Source of the DNA: Methylobacter sp.
GTDB lineage: Bacteria; Pseudomonadota; Gammaproteobacteria; Methylococcales; Methylomonadaceae
Assembly (NCBI GenBank): GCA_028714995.1
Contig: JAQTLI010000170.1
Coordinates: forward strand, 1-6,406
Length of the DNA: 6,406 nt
Direction: 5' to 3'
The notes under the pieces are model-generated. The model did no database searches, had not been told where the DNA came from, and saw only the letters and a program-made list of their open reading frames with translations. The translations under genes were made by a program, and so were the position numbers. This document shows, piece by piece, positions 6,145-6,406 of this stretch (position 1 is its first letter; each line of letters opens with the position of its first letter).

Positions 6145-6172
6145 GTCGGACAGCAGCTTTTTGTTGCCCGAC
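6145..6172. repeat. Imperfect hairpin between convergent genes, REP-like
   Basis: GTCGG-A-CAGCA (6145-6155) can pair with TGTTG-C-CCGAC (6162-6172), with one A/C mismatch and one G-U pair, around the six-base loop GCTTTT. The stem is about ten pairs and the arms are GC-rich compared with the surroundings. It lies 17 bases after the kinase stop and has no following T-run on either strand, so it may be a repetitive extragenic palindrome or a 3'-end-stabilising hairpin rather than a classic terminator. Whether it is repeated elsewhere cannot be seen from one window. Confidence 0.45.
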
Positions 6173-6279
6173 TATTGGCTCAGACTCGTTAAGTTGGCAA
6201 AACGGTCGCCATATCTACAGTGTGGTGTGTAGCTGAATACGAGGCAAATCCCAAGCCACATTATCCCTCGCGTTCAGTC

Positions 6280-6406
6280 TCACACGCCTTTGCTGCGATT
6301 TTCCATGCGCCGCAGCAATTCAGTCATGATCAGTCGATATAGCTCATCACCCAGATATTTGTCCTCAACGCCGCTGTCGATGTTGGGGTTGTCATTGACT
6401 TCTATC
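6280..6406 (-). CDS. RimK-like ATP-grasp ligase, C-terminal end (runs off right edge)
   Basis: The minus strand encodes the last 41 residues of a protein that enters from the right edge and stops at 6280. It begins IEVNDNPNIDSGVEDKYLGD and continues ELYRLIM, then a basic helix. EVN followed by NPNID is the end of an ATP-grasp catalytic domain, where the glutamate and asparagine bind magnesium-ATP. The form EVNDNPNIDSGVEDxxLGDELY is, as I recall it, typical of the larger RimK-family proteins rather than short E. coli RimK, whose end reads differently. Such enzymes join amino acids to a carboxylate by an acyl-phosphate; the substrate here is unknown. It is convergent with the kinase and there is no sign that it is linked to it. 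Confidence 0.75.
   Translation of the reverse strand, partial: IEVNDNPNIDSGVEDKYLGDELYRLIMTELLRRMENRSKGV

Noticed and set aside
6215..6232. CTACA / TGTAG inverted repeat in the convergent gap
   Set aside because: Only five pairs with an eight-base loop and no T-run on either strand; not distinguishable from chance.
1..6406. Mobile elements, CRISPR arrays, tRNA or rRNA genes, defence or toxin-antitoxin genes
   Set aside because: No transposase or integrase motif, repeat array, cloverleaf or related coding sequence was seen on either strand; gene content is housekeeping and regulatory.

Overview
This 6.4 kb window looks like ordinary chromosome from a gammaproteobacterium. The partial RNase E, RluC, SppA and PhoP-like proteins all resemble gammaproteobacterial versions, and the divergent rne / rluC pair followed by a HAD phosphatase and a short S49 protease is a known gammaproteobacterial gene order, for example around rluC in Pseudomonas. 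Base composition is moderate and fairly even. I cannot name the genus; an environmental lineage such as the methanotrophs would fit, but that is a guess.

Layout: (1) positions 1-634, minus strand, hold the first 211 codons of RNase E, running off the left edge. (2) Positions 635-1147 are a 513-base divergent gap. It contains a plausible sigma-70 promoter pointing at rne, which would give a leader of about 430 nt, and several inverted repeats. Among these is a candidate three-way-junction RNA fold about 70-130 nt upstream of the rne start codon. (3) Positions 1148-3716, plus strand, hold a tight cluster: rluC (23S rRNA pseudouridine synthase), an overlapping HAD phosphatase, and a membrane-anchored SppA-like peptidase. 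(4) Positions 3789-6128, plus strand, hold a second cluster: a small exported PepSY-domain protein, a PhoP-like response regulator and a PhoQ-like sensor kinase. (5) Positions 6129-6279 are a convergent gap with one good imperfect hairpin. (6) Positions 6280-6406, minus strand, hold the last 41 codons of a RimK-like ATP-grasp ligase, running off the right edge.

The left half is RNA metabolism and housekeeping: RNase E processes and degrades RNA, while RluC modifies 23S rRNA and is probably co-transcribed with the phosphatase and the peptidase. The right half is an envelope-sensing module: the sensor kinase reads a periplasmic or membrane signal and phosphorylates the regulator, and the PepSY protein is a likely periplasmic accessory or output. 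No mobile element, CRISPR array, tRNA or rRNA was seen. The most interesting parts are the structured rne leader and the PhoQ-like kinase, whose sensor domain lacks the acidic cluster of enteric PhoQ. I see no strong case for an entirely new system here.
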